DNA of 37,780 nucleotides from positions 1 through 37,780 of the forward strand of contig NZ_JARVKV010000067.1 of the NCBI RefSeq assembly GCF_029813835.1. The letters run 5' to 3'. The stretch is from Streptomyces sp. DH37. Its GTDB lineage: Bacteria > Actinomycetota > Actinomycetes > Streptomycetales > Streptomycetaceae. Within the stretch, counting starts at the first letter, position 1; each line of letters starts with the position of its first letter. A model generated the notes under the pieces. It made no database searches. It had not been told where the DNA came from and saw only the letters and a program-made list of their open reading frames with translations. This document shows positions 22,156-29,301 of the stretch, piece by piece. The position numbers were made by a program, and so were the translations under genes.

Positions 22156-23781
22156 TCACGCGCCGTAGTAGTAGGACGTCTGCTTGACCGCCAGCCCGGC
22201 GGCGACGACGTCGCCCCACGCCTCATGGGCCAGCACGCTGGTCACACAGGCGTCGATCTTCTGCGCCTCGGACGCCTTGGTCAGCACGTACCGGCCCCCG
22301 GGCCGGGCCGCCGAGCGGGCGTTGGCCACGTGCGCGGCAGTGATCTCACACCCGTCGTGCGTGAACGTGGCGTCCTTCTTCGTGACGTCGGTCTTCAGCC
22401 GCTCGCACGCCGCGTGCATCTGCACCACACGGCGGGTGTACCAGCGCACCACGCGCTTCTCGCCGTGCTTCTCCGCCCAGGTATCGACCTCGGTCTCCCA
22501 GTACGGCGGATCCGCATACAGCCGGACCACGTCGTAGGTGGTCATGACCTCGTCCATCGCGGCCATGACTTCCAGGCGCGGGACCTGGCCGCCGAAGTCG
22601 GCGGGGTTCCACACGCACGGCCGCTTCTCCGGCCCGTAGGTGGGCGTGAACTGGTGACCGTCCATGGTCTCCAGCCGGATGGCCGTGTGGTCGTCGATGT
22701 CGGAGCCGTCGAAGCCGCCCACCACACGGGCACCGGGCGGTACCGCCCGCGGCTTCGCACGGGCCTCCCACGCCTCGCCGTCCAGCCAGGACGAGGTGCC
22801 CGACACCACGCGGTTGCCGAAGAACCGCTCCGCCTGGGCGGGGTCTTTCTCCAGCAGCTCCGCGGCCTCGGCCTCGATGGCGTCCAGGTCCACGTGCGCG
22901 GACCCGGCGTACACCACGCGGTGGATCCGCCGGCGCTGCCGCTTGTCGCCGTAGGACAGCGACGCCGGCGCCTGCGGGTGGTACCGGAAGATGTCCGGCC
23001 GCCGGGACTCCGCCGTCGTCTGCGCCACGCTCGCCTCGGACGGATCCCAGGCGTTGGTGGTCTCCATCGTCCGGCCGCCCATACCGGCCGCGCCGCGCCG
23101 CTGCGTCTCCGCCACCCGCCGCAGCTTGTTCGCCGCCGTCCACGTCCCCGTCTCGTCCTGCTCGGCGAACGTGATCGGGTTACCCAGCCGGGACAGCGCC
23201 GACGACGTCACGACGTCGATGCGGCCCTCGTCGCCAATCCGGACGAACTCCTCGCCCACCCGCAGCAGCCCGGACAGCGGGCCGCGTTTCACCATGTTCC
23301 GCAGCGGCCGGTAGACGTTGTCGACCTGGTCCTCGCTGGACGCGGTGAGCTGAATCAGCGGCGTCGGCCACGGCACGCCCATCGGCTCGCCCGGCTCGTA
23401 GGCGTGCCACCAGCCGCACTCGCAGCCGTGGTCCGCGCACCGGTACACCTCGCTGCCCGTGGCCCACCCGGCGAACACCACCGGCCCGCACGCCTCGGCC
23501 AGCACGATCGTCGCCGTCCACGGGCCCTTGCCGGTCTTCTGCGGCGCCACGATCTGCGAGCGGCGGTAGAAGAACGCGGGGGCGAGCTGGCCCACGCGGG
23601 CCTTGGGCCGTATCCGGTAGTGGTTGACGGTGCACCACAGCTGCCACGGGTACAGCTCCAGGTCCTCGCCGGCGCGGAACCCATCCGGGATCGGGCAGTG
23701 CGCCTCGATCCAGTCCGGCACGATCCACAGCGTGGGAAAGTCGACAACGAACTCCGGCCCGGCGTCAGGCCCCTTCGCCAC
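22156..23781 (-). CDS. terL: Terminase large subunit
   Basis: 541 aa, GTG at 23781, overlapping the small terminase end. N-terminal ATPase with Walker A-like APQKTGKG (about 78-85) and a WB-type strand GNPITFAEQDETGTW; C-terminal RNase H-like nuclease beginning GGFDGSDIDDHTAIRL. An unusual feature is a short Cys/His-rich insert in the ATPase domain (CADHGCECGWWH), which could bind zinc. It pumps DNA into the procapsid and cuts it. The HNH gene upstream suggests cos-type packaging as in HK97-like phages. Confidence 0.9.
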   Translation of the reverse strand: MAKGPDAGPEFVVDFPTLWIVPDWIEAHCPIPDGFRAGEDLELYPWQLWCTVNHYRIRPKARVGQLAPAFFYRRSQIVAPQKTGKGPWTATIVLAEACGPVVFAGWATGSEVYRCADHGCECGWWHAYEPGEPMGVPWPTPLIQLTASSEDQVDNVYRPLRNMVKRGPLSGLLRVGEEFVRIGDEGRIDVVTSSALSRLGNPITFAEQDETGTWTAANKLRRVAETQRRGAAGMGGRTMETTNAWDPSEASVAQTTAESRRPDIFRYHPQAPASLSYGDKRQRRRIHRVVYAGSAHVDLDAIEAEAAELLEKDPAQAERFFGNRVVSGTSSWLDGEAWEARAKPRAVPPGARVVGGFDGSDIDDHTAIRLETMDGHQFTPTYGPEKRPCVWNPADFGGQVPRLEVMAAMDEVMTTYDVVRLYADPPYWETEVDTWAEKHGEKRVVRWYTRRVVQMHAACERLKTDVTKKDATFTHDGCEITAAHVANARSAARPGGRYVLTKASEAQKIDACVTSVLAHEAWGDVVAAGLAVKQTSYYYGA

Positions 23782-24235
23782 TGGGCACGACCTTCAGCCG
23801 GTCACGGGCTGACGCGCGCCGCCTCGGCTGCGCCACCGCGGCGGCCTGCTCCGGTCCGGCCGCCGCGGCCGCGATCCGCCACCGGTTCCGCAGCATCCCC
23901 TGCACCGACAGGCCCAGCGAATCGAGGTACTGCCGGACGACCTTCTGCAACTCCACCGATGCCTTCGGCAACTCCGCCTCTGCCAGCTTCCGGCAGAACA
24001 TCGCCACCTCGATCTCCTGGCCCAGCCGCTCCCACGCCACCGCCTGCGGCCGAGACCACATGGATTCCCACAGCTCCAGCTCACGCGGCTGCGCGCTGAC
24101 CAGCGGCCACTCCGGCGCCGGGCCGGTGCGGCCCTCAGCCGGCAGCGTCGACCACCCGTCCTTGAGCGCCATCTGCTTGAGCGAGTTCGGGTCCGGCGGC
24201 GGGCCGGACACCACACGGGCGCCACCTCGGGGCAT
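23765..24235 (-). CDS. terS: Terminase small subunit
   Basis: 156 aa, ATG at 24235 preceded by GGAGGAG. The pattern PRGGARVVSGPPPDPNSLKQM...WSTLPAEGRTGPAPEWPL (shortened), then ELELWESMWSRPQAVAWERLGQE is typical of small terminases in Streptomyces prophages, followed by a long helix and a basic Arg-rich tail. It recognises the packaging site and loads TerL, whose gene it overlaps by 17 bases. Confidence 0.85.
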   Translation of the reverse strand: MPRGGARVVSGPPPDPNSLKQMALKDGWSTLPAEGRTGPAPEWPLVSAQPRELELWESMWSRPQAVAWERLGQEIEVAMFCRKLAEAELPKASVELQKVVRQYLDSLGLSVQGMLRNRWRIAAAAAGPEQAAAVAQPRRRASARDRLKVVPSGEGA

Positions 24236-24384
24236 AGCGATCACTCCTCCACGCCGCGTTGCGCGGCACTGGCTGCCGTCACCTTGCGTGACGATCAAGG
24301 ACCTTTGAACCCGACGAACTTCTCGGAGCCCTCCCCGGCGTTCGACGTCCCCTACCCCTGAGGGGGTCCACCCCCAGGGTGCGG

Positions 24385-24753
24385 TCACTCTCTGTCGTTC
24401 CAGCCGCCTGGTTGCTCGCGTGCTGTGTGCCGGGAGTGGTGCGACTTGGTCATCGCTTGCAGGTTGGTCCAGTCGTGGCCGCGGGGACCGAGCGGTCCGA
24501 GGCCGTCACGGTGGTTGACCTCGGTGGCGCGGGGTCTGAACAGCTCGGGGAGAGCGGTGCACTCTTCGCACTCGCAGTAGGGGTGCGCGGCGAGGAAGGC
24601 GGCCCGGGTGCGTTGCCAGGCCCTGCCGTATCCCTTGGCCCCTGGGTGTTTCCGCCCCCCCCTGGCCTTCGCGGCGCAGGCTTGGCAGCGCCCCCCCGGG
24701 GTGAGTTCGGGGCAGCCGGGGGTGGGGCAGGTCTGCATGGCTCGCCGGGGCAT
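24385..24753 (-). CDS. HNH endonuclease
   Basis: 122 aa, ATG at 24753. An N-terminal zinc ribbon (CPTPGC...CQAC) and a second pair (CECEEC) precede the HNH core: ATEVNHRDGL, then NLQAMTKSHHSRHTAREQ, with the His-Asn-His signature intact. Genes of this type lie just upstream of terminase in HK97-like phages and are needed for cos cleavage and packaging. It is 149 bp upstream of terS; the gap holds a GC hairpin at about 24357-24379 and the terS ribosome binding site. Confidence 0.9.
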   Translation of the reverse strand: MPRRAMQTCPTPGCPELTPGGRCQACAAKARGGRKHPGAKGYGRAWQRTRAAFLAAHPYCECEECTALPELFRPRATEVNHRDGLGPLGPRGHDWTNLQAMTKSHHSRHTAREQPGGWNDRE

Positions 24754-24756
24754 GGG

Positions 24757-25014
24757 TCAGCCCAGCTTGCCGAGCTGCTTCAGGGACCGGGCGAGGGCTT
24801 CGTCCGCGCCGCTGGCGTCCGGGGTGATGCGGACGATCTGGCCGGCGGGCGCGTGCTCGGCGTAGGCGCGGCTGGCCTCGGCCTTGTCGACGAAGCCGGT
24901 GTCCAGTCCGCAGGTGCAGACGGTGCAGGCCCGGCCGGTGGGTTCGTGCTGGGCCCAGCCGTCCTCGGTGGGCGCCAGGTCGCGGATCTCGTTGACGAGG
25001 GTGGGGCGGTGCAT
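24757..25014 (-). CDS. Small protein of unknown function before HNH
   Basis: 85 aa, ATG at 25014 with GAGGAGG upstream. Contains CTVCTCG near the middle (three cysteines in six residues), flanked by HEPTGRA and FVDKAEASRAYAEH, and a short helical tail. May bind a metal. First gene of the leftward late block; no family recognised. Confidence 0.65.
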   Translation of the reverse strand: MHRPTLVNEIRDLAPTEDGWAQHEPTGRACTVCTCGLDTGFVDKAEASRAYAEHAPAGQIVRITPDASGADEALARSLKQLGKLG

Positions 25015-25038
25015 GGGGGCCTCCTCGGGGTATGGGAC

Positions 25039-25065
25039 GGCCCCCGCCAGGGTGTGGCGGGGGCC
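25039..25065 (-). terminator. Terminator of the lipoprotein gene
   Basis: Perfect 11-bp stem GGCCCCCGCCA (25039-25049) with 25055-25065, 5-base loop, 20 bp past the lipoprotein stop. It separates this gene from the late operon that follows. Confidence 0.72.
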
Positions 25066-25085
25066 GGCGGTGCGGGGCGCGTGGG

Positions 25086-25529
25086 TCAGCAGGCGTCCCA
25101 CTTCCACGTGCCGTCCTCGCGGGTCCACGGCTGGGCCGCCCGCTCGAACTGGGGCACGCCTACGCCGTAGGAGACGCGGGCGAGGTTGCCGGAGATCTCG
25201 TCCACGCTGATGTTCTTGATCTCCAGTTGGCCGTGTTCGTGGTGGCCTTGGTCGGCCATCGCGTTGAAGGACTCCGGGGTGATCTCTTCCTTGCAGCGGT
25301 TGGAGACGAGCTTGTATCCGGCGGGCCCGTCGCCGCCAAACAGGGCGTGGGTGTAGTCGCGGACGGACTTCTCCAGCACGGCTCGTTCAGTGGCTTGCGG
25401 GTCGGCCTGGGAGCTGGTGTCGGTGGCCGGCGCGGTGCTGTCGTCCCCGCTGCTGCTGGTGCTGCAGCCGGTGAGGGCGAGGGTGGCGGCCGCGGCGAGC
25501 ACGGCGAGGGCGGTGGTGTGTCTGCGCAT
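25086..25529 (-). CDS. Secreted lipoprotein, moron-like
   Basis: 147 aa, ATG at 25529, no clear ribosome binding site. A basic MRRH start, a hydrophobic signal segment and the lipobox LTGC (Cys about 22) mark a lipoprotein, followed by a Ser/Thr/Asp-rich linker and a small globular domain (LEKSVRDYTHALFGGD...YKLVSNRCKEEITPESF shortened) of an NTF2/DUF4878-like pattern with two further cysteines. It would be anchored to the outer face of the membrane. It is isolated from the phage operons by a terminator and has its own upstream region, like genes expressed from a resident prophage. Superinfection exclusion or entry exclusion is a plausible role, not shown by sequence. Confidence 0.78.
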   Translation of the reverse strand: MRRHTTALAVLAAAATLALTGCSTSSSGDDSTAPATDTSSQADPQATERAVLEKSVRDYTHALFGGDGPAGYKLVSNRCKEEITPESFNAMADQGHHEHGQLEIKNISVDEISGNLARVSYGVGVPQFERAAQPWTREDGTWKWDAC

Positions 25530-25697
25530 AGGGCGCACGGTGTCGCACGGGCCGGTGTGGCGCGGGCGGTGTGACGGTGCTGTGGCTGTGCTGTGACACG
25601 GTGGCGGCACCGGCCGCCCTCACAGCCGGTGCCGCCGCCCTGCTCCCCTTCTGCACCCACTCCTGTCCCTACGGGGTGGCTTGGTGGTCGTGCCCCC

Positions 25698-25770
25698 GTG
25701 AGGCGCCGGGATTTGCACCCGGGTCCGTCCAGCGGGTGAGGCTGGTGCTCTGCTGTTGAGCTACGCCTCG
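25698..25770 (-). tRNA. tRNA-Val(CAC)-like gene
   Basis: On the minus strand a cloverleaf can be drawn: acceptor CGAGGCG with CGCCTCA (terminal C-A mismatch), D-stem GCTC/GAGC, anticodon stem CCAGC/GCTGG with loop CTCACCC (anticodon CAC), and T-arm CCGGG-TGCAAAT-CCCGG; no CCA is encoded. Departures from consensus are the lack of GG in the D-loop, C at position 37 and G at position 55. So it may be a diverged phage tRNA or a decaying one. It lies between the lipoprotein gene and the end of the early operon. Confidence 0.6.
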
Positions 25771-25932
25771 ACGGGCGGCACGACCGGTCTGTGAGGCTGC
25801 CACGCTCCCGGGGGTCTCTCCGTCCCCGCGCGGTGATCTCCCTAGTGCGGGCACCGCGGTGCGGGAGGGTCCAGTTCCCTGGTCCCGACCTGGTCCCGGC
25901 GGGCGCCGCTGGCGCCGCACGACCGGTTTGGC

Positions 25933-25978
25933 CGCGCAGGGCAGGGCAGCACCCCTGCTGTTGTACCTGCCCTGCGCG
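25933..25978. other. Two-tier GC hairpin in a non-coding interval
   Basis: A perfect 13-bp outer stem (25933-25945 with 25966-25978) encloses an inner 5-bp stem (25947-25951 with 25956-25960). With the hairpin at 25994-26032 it fills most of the gap downstream of the early operon. Could be tandem terminators or a small structured RNA. Confidence 0.55.
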
Positions 25979-25993
25979 GAGCCTCTGGGTACG

Positions 25994-26032
25994 CCGAAGG
26001 CCCCGGACCGGCGAGCGGTGCGGGGCCTTCGG
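25994..26032 (-). terminator. Terminator of the leftward early operon
   Basis: Perfect 12-bp stem CCGAAGGCCCCG (25994-26005) with 26021-26032, 15-base loop, 45 bp past the last early gene stop at 26077. Confidence 0.72.
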
Positions 26033-26076
26033 GCATACGTCTGCGGAAAGATCGTGACACGCTGTAATGCCGCTGG

Positions 26077-26277
26077 TCAAGCGCGGCGCTGCCGGGCCTG
26101 GTGCAGGGCGATGACCTCCTCGGTGTCGTACCAGGGCTGGCGGGGGGTTCCGCCGACGCGGTGTAGGTGGCCGCGGCGGACGAGCTGGCGGACGCCGTCG
26201 AGGGTGATGCCGAGCTGCTGGGCGACCTGGTGGGCGCTCATTCGGCCGGGCGGGACGTGCAGGGGTTCCATGGTCAC
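26077..26277 (-). CDS. Small helix-turn-helix protein, excisionase/MerR-type
   Basis: 66 aa from GTG 26277 (GTGA overlap with the upstream gene); ATG 26271 is two codons later. The core MSAHQVAQQLGITLDGVRQLVRRGHLHRV...WYDTEEVIALHQAR (shortened) is an HTH_17/MerR-like DNA-binding fold with the wing typical of excisionases. Last gene of the early operon. Could be a regulator of late genes or one of several candidate recombination directionality factors in the element. Confidence 0.75.
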   Translation of the reverse strand: MTMEPLHVPPGRMSAHQVAQQLGITLDGVRQLVRRGHLHRVGGTPRQPWYDTEEVIALHQARQRRA

Positions 26278-26912
26278 TTCGCGGCGGTGGGATCGGCGTG
26301 GAGGGTCGCGGCGAGGGCGAGCCAGGTCTCGGGCGGGTAGCTGGTGCCGCACCAGCGGCAGCGGATGAGGGCGGTGCCGGCGGTGGCGCGGAGGACGGCC
26401 CCGCACTGTTCGCCGCCCACGACGGTGGGGCAGTAGCCGACGCGGGTGGTCTTCACGGGCGGGTTGACGATGGAGACGACGGAGCGCTCCAGGTCGCGGA
26501 TCTCCTCGGCGAACGCTCCGGCCATGGGCCAGCTCGCGGCGATCCAGTCGAGGTTCATGCTCAGGGCGCGGGCGGCGACGGTGACGCGCCGTTCGGTGGT
26601 TCCGGTCGCGGCGGGCTGGCCCCAGCCGCGGTCGTGCTGCATGGCGCTGCGCCAGTCCTCCAGGACGCCGACGATGCCGCCGGGGCCCCGGAGGCTGAGG
26701 GCGGGCTCGGAGACGGGGATGGGGGCTTCCACGGGCGTGGTGCGGCCGAGTTCGGGGCGGCGGCCGGTGGAGTGGAGGAACGCGGCCAGCGCGGCGTACA
26801 GCTTGGGCATCCGGTCGAGGCGTTCGGCGGTGGCATTGGTGCAGCCGGGGCACAGGTGGTGCTCGGCGGCGTCGGTGTGGAGCTCGCGCTCGCACAGGCC
26901 GCAGATGGTCAT
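26274..26912 (-). CDS. Protein with two zinc-finger pairs, unknown function
   Basis: 212 aa, ATG at 26912 with GGAGAA upstream. N-terminal CGLCERELH...HHLCPGC and C-terminal CRWCGTSYPPETW zinc knuckles flank a helical middle (LDRMPKLYAALAAFL, LSMNLDWIAASW). Proteins of this layout are common in Streptomyces phages and plasmids next to replication genes. Probably a DNA-binding accessory factor; no defined role known to me. Confidence 0.7.
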   Translation of the reverse strand: MTICGLCERELHTDAAEHHLCPGCTNATAERLDRMPKLYAALAAFLHSTGRRPELGRTTPVEAPIPVSEPALSLRGPGGIVGVLEDWRSAMQHDRGWGQPAATGTTERRVTVAARALSMNLDWIAASWPMAGAFAEEIRDLERSVVSIVNPPVKTTRVGYCPTVVGGEQCGAVLRATAGTALIRCRWCGTSYPPETWLALAATLHADPTAAK

Positions 26913-26932
26913 GGGCTTCTCCTGGTGCTGCG

Positions 26933-26960
26933 GGCCCCGGCCGGTGGGGGCGGCCGGGCC
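26933..26960 (-). terminator. Intercistronic GC hairpin, early operon
   Basis: GGCCCCGGCC (26933-26942) pairs with GGCCGGGCC (26952-26960) around a 9-base loop with one bulge. Sits in the 56-bp gap between two early genes and may trim or attenuate the message. Confidence 0.4.
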
Positions 26961-26968
26961 GAGGTGGG

Positions 26969-27280
26969 CTACTGCTGAGGGGTGAGGGTGGCGCGCCAGC
27001 GTTCGACGGTGGCGACGGGGACGTGGCCGGTATGGAGGCAGGACTGGCCGGGGTGGGTGCGGTGGACGAACCTGGCGAGGACGTCCGCGAGGGTGGCGCG
27101 GAGCTGGTCGCGCTCGGCCCGCAGCTCGCTGTCGTGCTGCTGGACGAAGGCGTCGACCAGGGCTTCGCGGGTCTCGTAGCCGAGGACGCCGTAGGCGTAG
27201 GGATAGTCGATGGCGTCGAGGAGGTCCTGGCGGGCATTCCGAGGCTGCTCAGCGGGGACAGGGCTGGTGATGTCGGGCAT
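26969..27280 (-). CDS. Small helical protein of unknown function
   Basis: 103 aa, ATG at 27280 with GAGGAGAA upstream. Helical sequence with ARQDLLDAIDYPYAYGVLGYETREALVDAF (shortened) and HPGQSCLHTGHVPVATVERWR near the end; one His/Cys group could bind metal. Directly downstream of the helicase gene with a hairpin in between. Not recognised. Confidence 0.62.
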   Translation of the reverse strand: MPDITSPVPAEQPRNARQDLLDAIDYPYAYGVLGYETREALVDAFVQQHDSELRAERDQLRATLADVLARFVHRTHPGQSCLHTGHVPVATVERWRATLTPQQ

Positions 27281-27309
27281 GGGCTTCTCCTCCGTGATGT
27301 GCTGAGGGC

Positions 27310-27338
27310 GGCCGGCCCCGGTAGCGGCGGGGCCGGCC
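27310..27338 (-). terminator. Intercistronic hairpin after the helicase gene
   Basis: Perfect 11-bp stem GGCCGGCCCCG (27310-27320) with 27328-27338, 7-base loop, just past the helicase stop. Similar hairpins recur between the early genes, suggesting graded read-through. Confidence 0.5.
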
Positions 27339-27348
27339 AGCTTCTGCG

Positions 27349-28950
27349 TCATGCCGCGGCCAGGACCCGGTCGAGGCGCTCGGACGCGAAGCGGATGTCC
27401 ATCAGGTCCGACACGTCACCGGCCGTGGCGCCGGGCGGCACGGGGATGCGGCGACGGCGGCAGACCGCGAGCTGCTTGGGCGAGGCCGGGGCGGACCGCC
27501 ACCGCGCGGCCTTGTTGGCGAGCTGCGGGGCGCGGGCCCGGGCGAAGACCTCGGCCCAGCGCATGGCGAACTCCAGCGGGTACTCGTTGTCCGGGTTGGG
27601 GACGCGGGCGCCGAGCTGCCGGTCCCACAGCCGGATGCGGTAGCCCTGCGGGTCTTCGCCGGGGGTGAGGAACAGGAACTCGCCGTTGCTGACGGGGATG
27701 AACCAGGTGCCGCCGTTGGTCTGGAGCCACTTGATCGAGGAGTTGTGGAACAGGTCGATGTCCTCCCAGGCGACCTTGCGGCCGGCGACGCGGGGGGCGG
27801 ACTGGTGCTCTTCTCGGGCCACGGCCTCGGCGAGCGACTCGCCTTCCTCCGGCGGGGCCAGCTCGTACCCGGTCAGGTCGACCAGGGACGCGAGCTTGTG
27901 GCGGGTGGAGGCGCCCATCACGTCCAGGACGAGGGCGTCCTGCTTGCCCTTCCAGGGGCGGAGGACGCGGCCGACCATCTGCACGTACAGGGCGGCGGAC
28001 TTCGTGGGGCGGGCGATCACCGCGCAGGACGCCCAGGGGGCGTCGAAGCCCTCGGTGAGGACCATGCAGTTGGACAGGATCTGGATGTCGCCGGCGGCGT
28101 ACCGGCGGAGGGTGTCGGCGCGCTCGTCCTTCGGCATGTCGCCCCACACGGTGGCGCAGCTGAGGCCGCGGGCGTTGAGGACGTCGGCCATGGACTTGGC
28201 GGTGTCCACGGTGGGGGTGAAGACCACGCCCTGGCGGTCGGCGGCGTGCTCCAGGTAGGCGTCGGCGACGACGTCGGCCGCGCCGGAGTCGTCGAGGGCC
28301 TGGGCGAGCTGGCCGTCCTGGAGGTCGCCGGCGCGGGTGCGGACGGAGTCCAAGGAGAGGCCGTCGACACGGACGGCCTTGCCGCGGACGTCGACCAGGT
28401 AGCCGTCGGCGATCATCTCCAGGATGTCGCGGGAGTAGACGATGTCCTCCCACACCTCGCCGAGGCCGCCCTGCTCGCGCTGCATGGTGGCGGTGAACCC
28501 GGCCGCCGGGGTGCGGTCGAAGCATCCGAAGTGCCGCAGCGTCTCCACGTAGGTGGGGGCGGCGGCGTGGTGTGCTTCGTCGACGATGACCAAGCCGATG
28601 TCGCGGATGGCGGCGCGGCGCTTGGTCACGGCGAGCGTCTGGATGCTGGCGACGATGACGTCGACGTCCTGGTGCTGGTCGTGCTCGGCCTTGACGATGC
28701 CGACCCGCAGGTGCGGGGCGACGGCCCGGACCTTGGCGGCGGCCTGCTGGATCAGCTCGTCGCGGTGGGCGATGACCAGGGTGCGGATGCCGTGCTGGTA
28801 CATGCGGGCGGCGAGGTGGGAGAAGACGACGGTCTTGCCGGCGCCGGTGGGGAGGAGGACGGCGAGGCGACAGCCGCCGTTCTGCCAGCCGGTGATGAGG
28901 GCGTCGATGGCCGCGGCCTGGTAGTCGCGGAGGGGAAGCGTGTCGAGCAT
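27349..28950 (-). CDS. SF2 DEAD/DEAH helicase
   Basis: 533 aa from ATG 28950, chosen for AGGTGA six bases upstream; GTG 28959 is possible. Contains PTGAGKT (34-40), DEAH (124-127), the motif III-like GFTATMQREQGG, and a C-terminal helicase half with FTPTVDTAKSMADVL, CMVLTEGFDAP and QMVGRVLRPW (arginine finger region). The pattern is that of RadD/type III restriction-like SF2 helicases in actinophages and plasmids. It lies next to the iteron array and the primase gene and probably unwinds DNA during element replication. Confidence 0.88.
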   Translation of the reverse strand: MLDTLPLRDYQAAAIDALITGWQNGGCRLAVLLPTGAGKTVVFSHLAARMYQHGIRTLVIAHRDELIQQAAAKVRAVAPHLRVGIVKAEHDQHQDVDVIVASIQTLAVTKRRAAIRDIGLVIVDEAHHAAAPTYVETLRHFGCFDRTPAAGFTATMQREQGGLGEVWEDIVYSRDILEMIADGYLVDVRGKAVRVDGLSLDSVRTRAGDLQDGQLAQALDDSGAADVVADAYLEHAADRQGVVFTPTVDTAKSMADVLNARGLSCATVWGDMPKDERADTLRRYAAGDIQILSNCMVLTEGFDAPWASCAVIARPTKSAALYVQMVGRVLRPWKGKQDALVLDVMGASTRHKLASLVDLTGYELAPPEEGESLAEAVAREEHQSAPRVAGRKVAWEDIDLFHNSSIKWLQTNGGTWFIPVSNGEFLFLTPGEDPQGYRIRLWDRQLGARVPNPDNEYPLEFAMRWAEVFARARAPQLANKAARWRSAPASPKQLAVCRRRRIPVPPGATAGDVSDLMDIRFASERLDRVLAAA

Positions 28951-28973
28951 TGCGGTCACCTCAGTTCGTGGAT

Positions 28974-29290
28974 GCAGGGAGTGCAGGGAGTTGCAGGGAG
29001 TGCTGCAGGGAGTGGGAGAGCACTCCGGGTGTGCTTCGACCTGCGGTTTTGCAGGGAGACAGGGAGTACAGGGAGTGATACGGCTCTACGCAGTGAGAGA
29101 GCTGGATCGCCTTGGTGATGCATGCACGTAGATGCGTGATGCGCGATACGTATGTGACGCGTGTGGGATAGAGGAGGTAGGGATCACTCCCTGCAACTCC
29201 CTGTCTCCCTGCATCGGCGCAGCTCAGGGCCCGTGCAGGGAGTGGCAGGAAGGGGCTTTTCGACTCCCTGCCACTCCCTGCACTCCCTGC
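28974..29290. repeat. Nested inverted CAGGGAG iteron array, probable replication origin
   Basis: Fourteen exact copies of the 7-mer: CAGGGAG at 28975, 28984, 28994, 29006, 29052, 29060, 29069, 29236; CTCCCTG at 29187, 29197, 29205, 29264, 29274, 29283 (first base). Copies lie 8-12 bp apart in groups. Outer arms 28974-29001 and 29263-29290 are inverted repeats with 27 of 28 matches; inner arms 29051-29079 and 29183-29212 differ by one mismatch and one indel. The centre (about 29080-29182) is less GC-rich and has repeated ATGCRTG-type words. It fills the 351-bp non-coding gap between primase and helicase genes, as expected for an iteron-type origin. Confidence 0.75.
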
Positions 29291-29301
29291 GCGGGTCGTC
29301 T

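Noticed and set aside
28974..29290. CRISPR array
   Set aside because: Units are 7 bp with 1-46 bp between them and occur in both orientations; there are no regular spacers and no cas genes.
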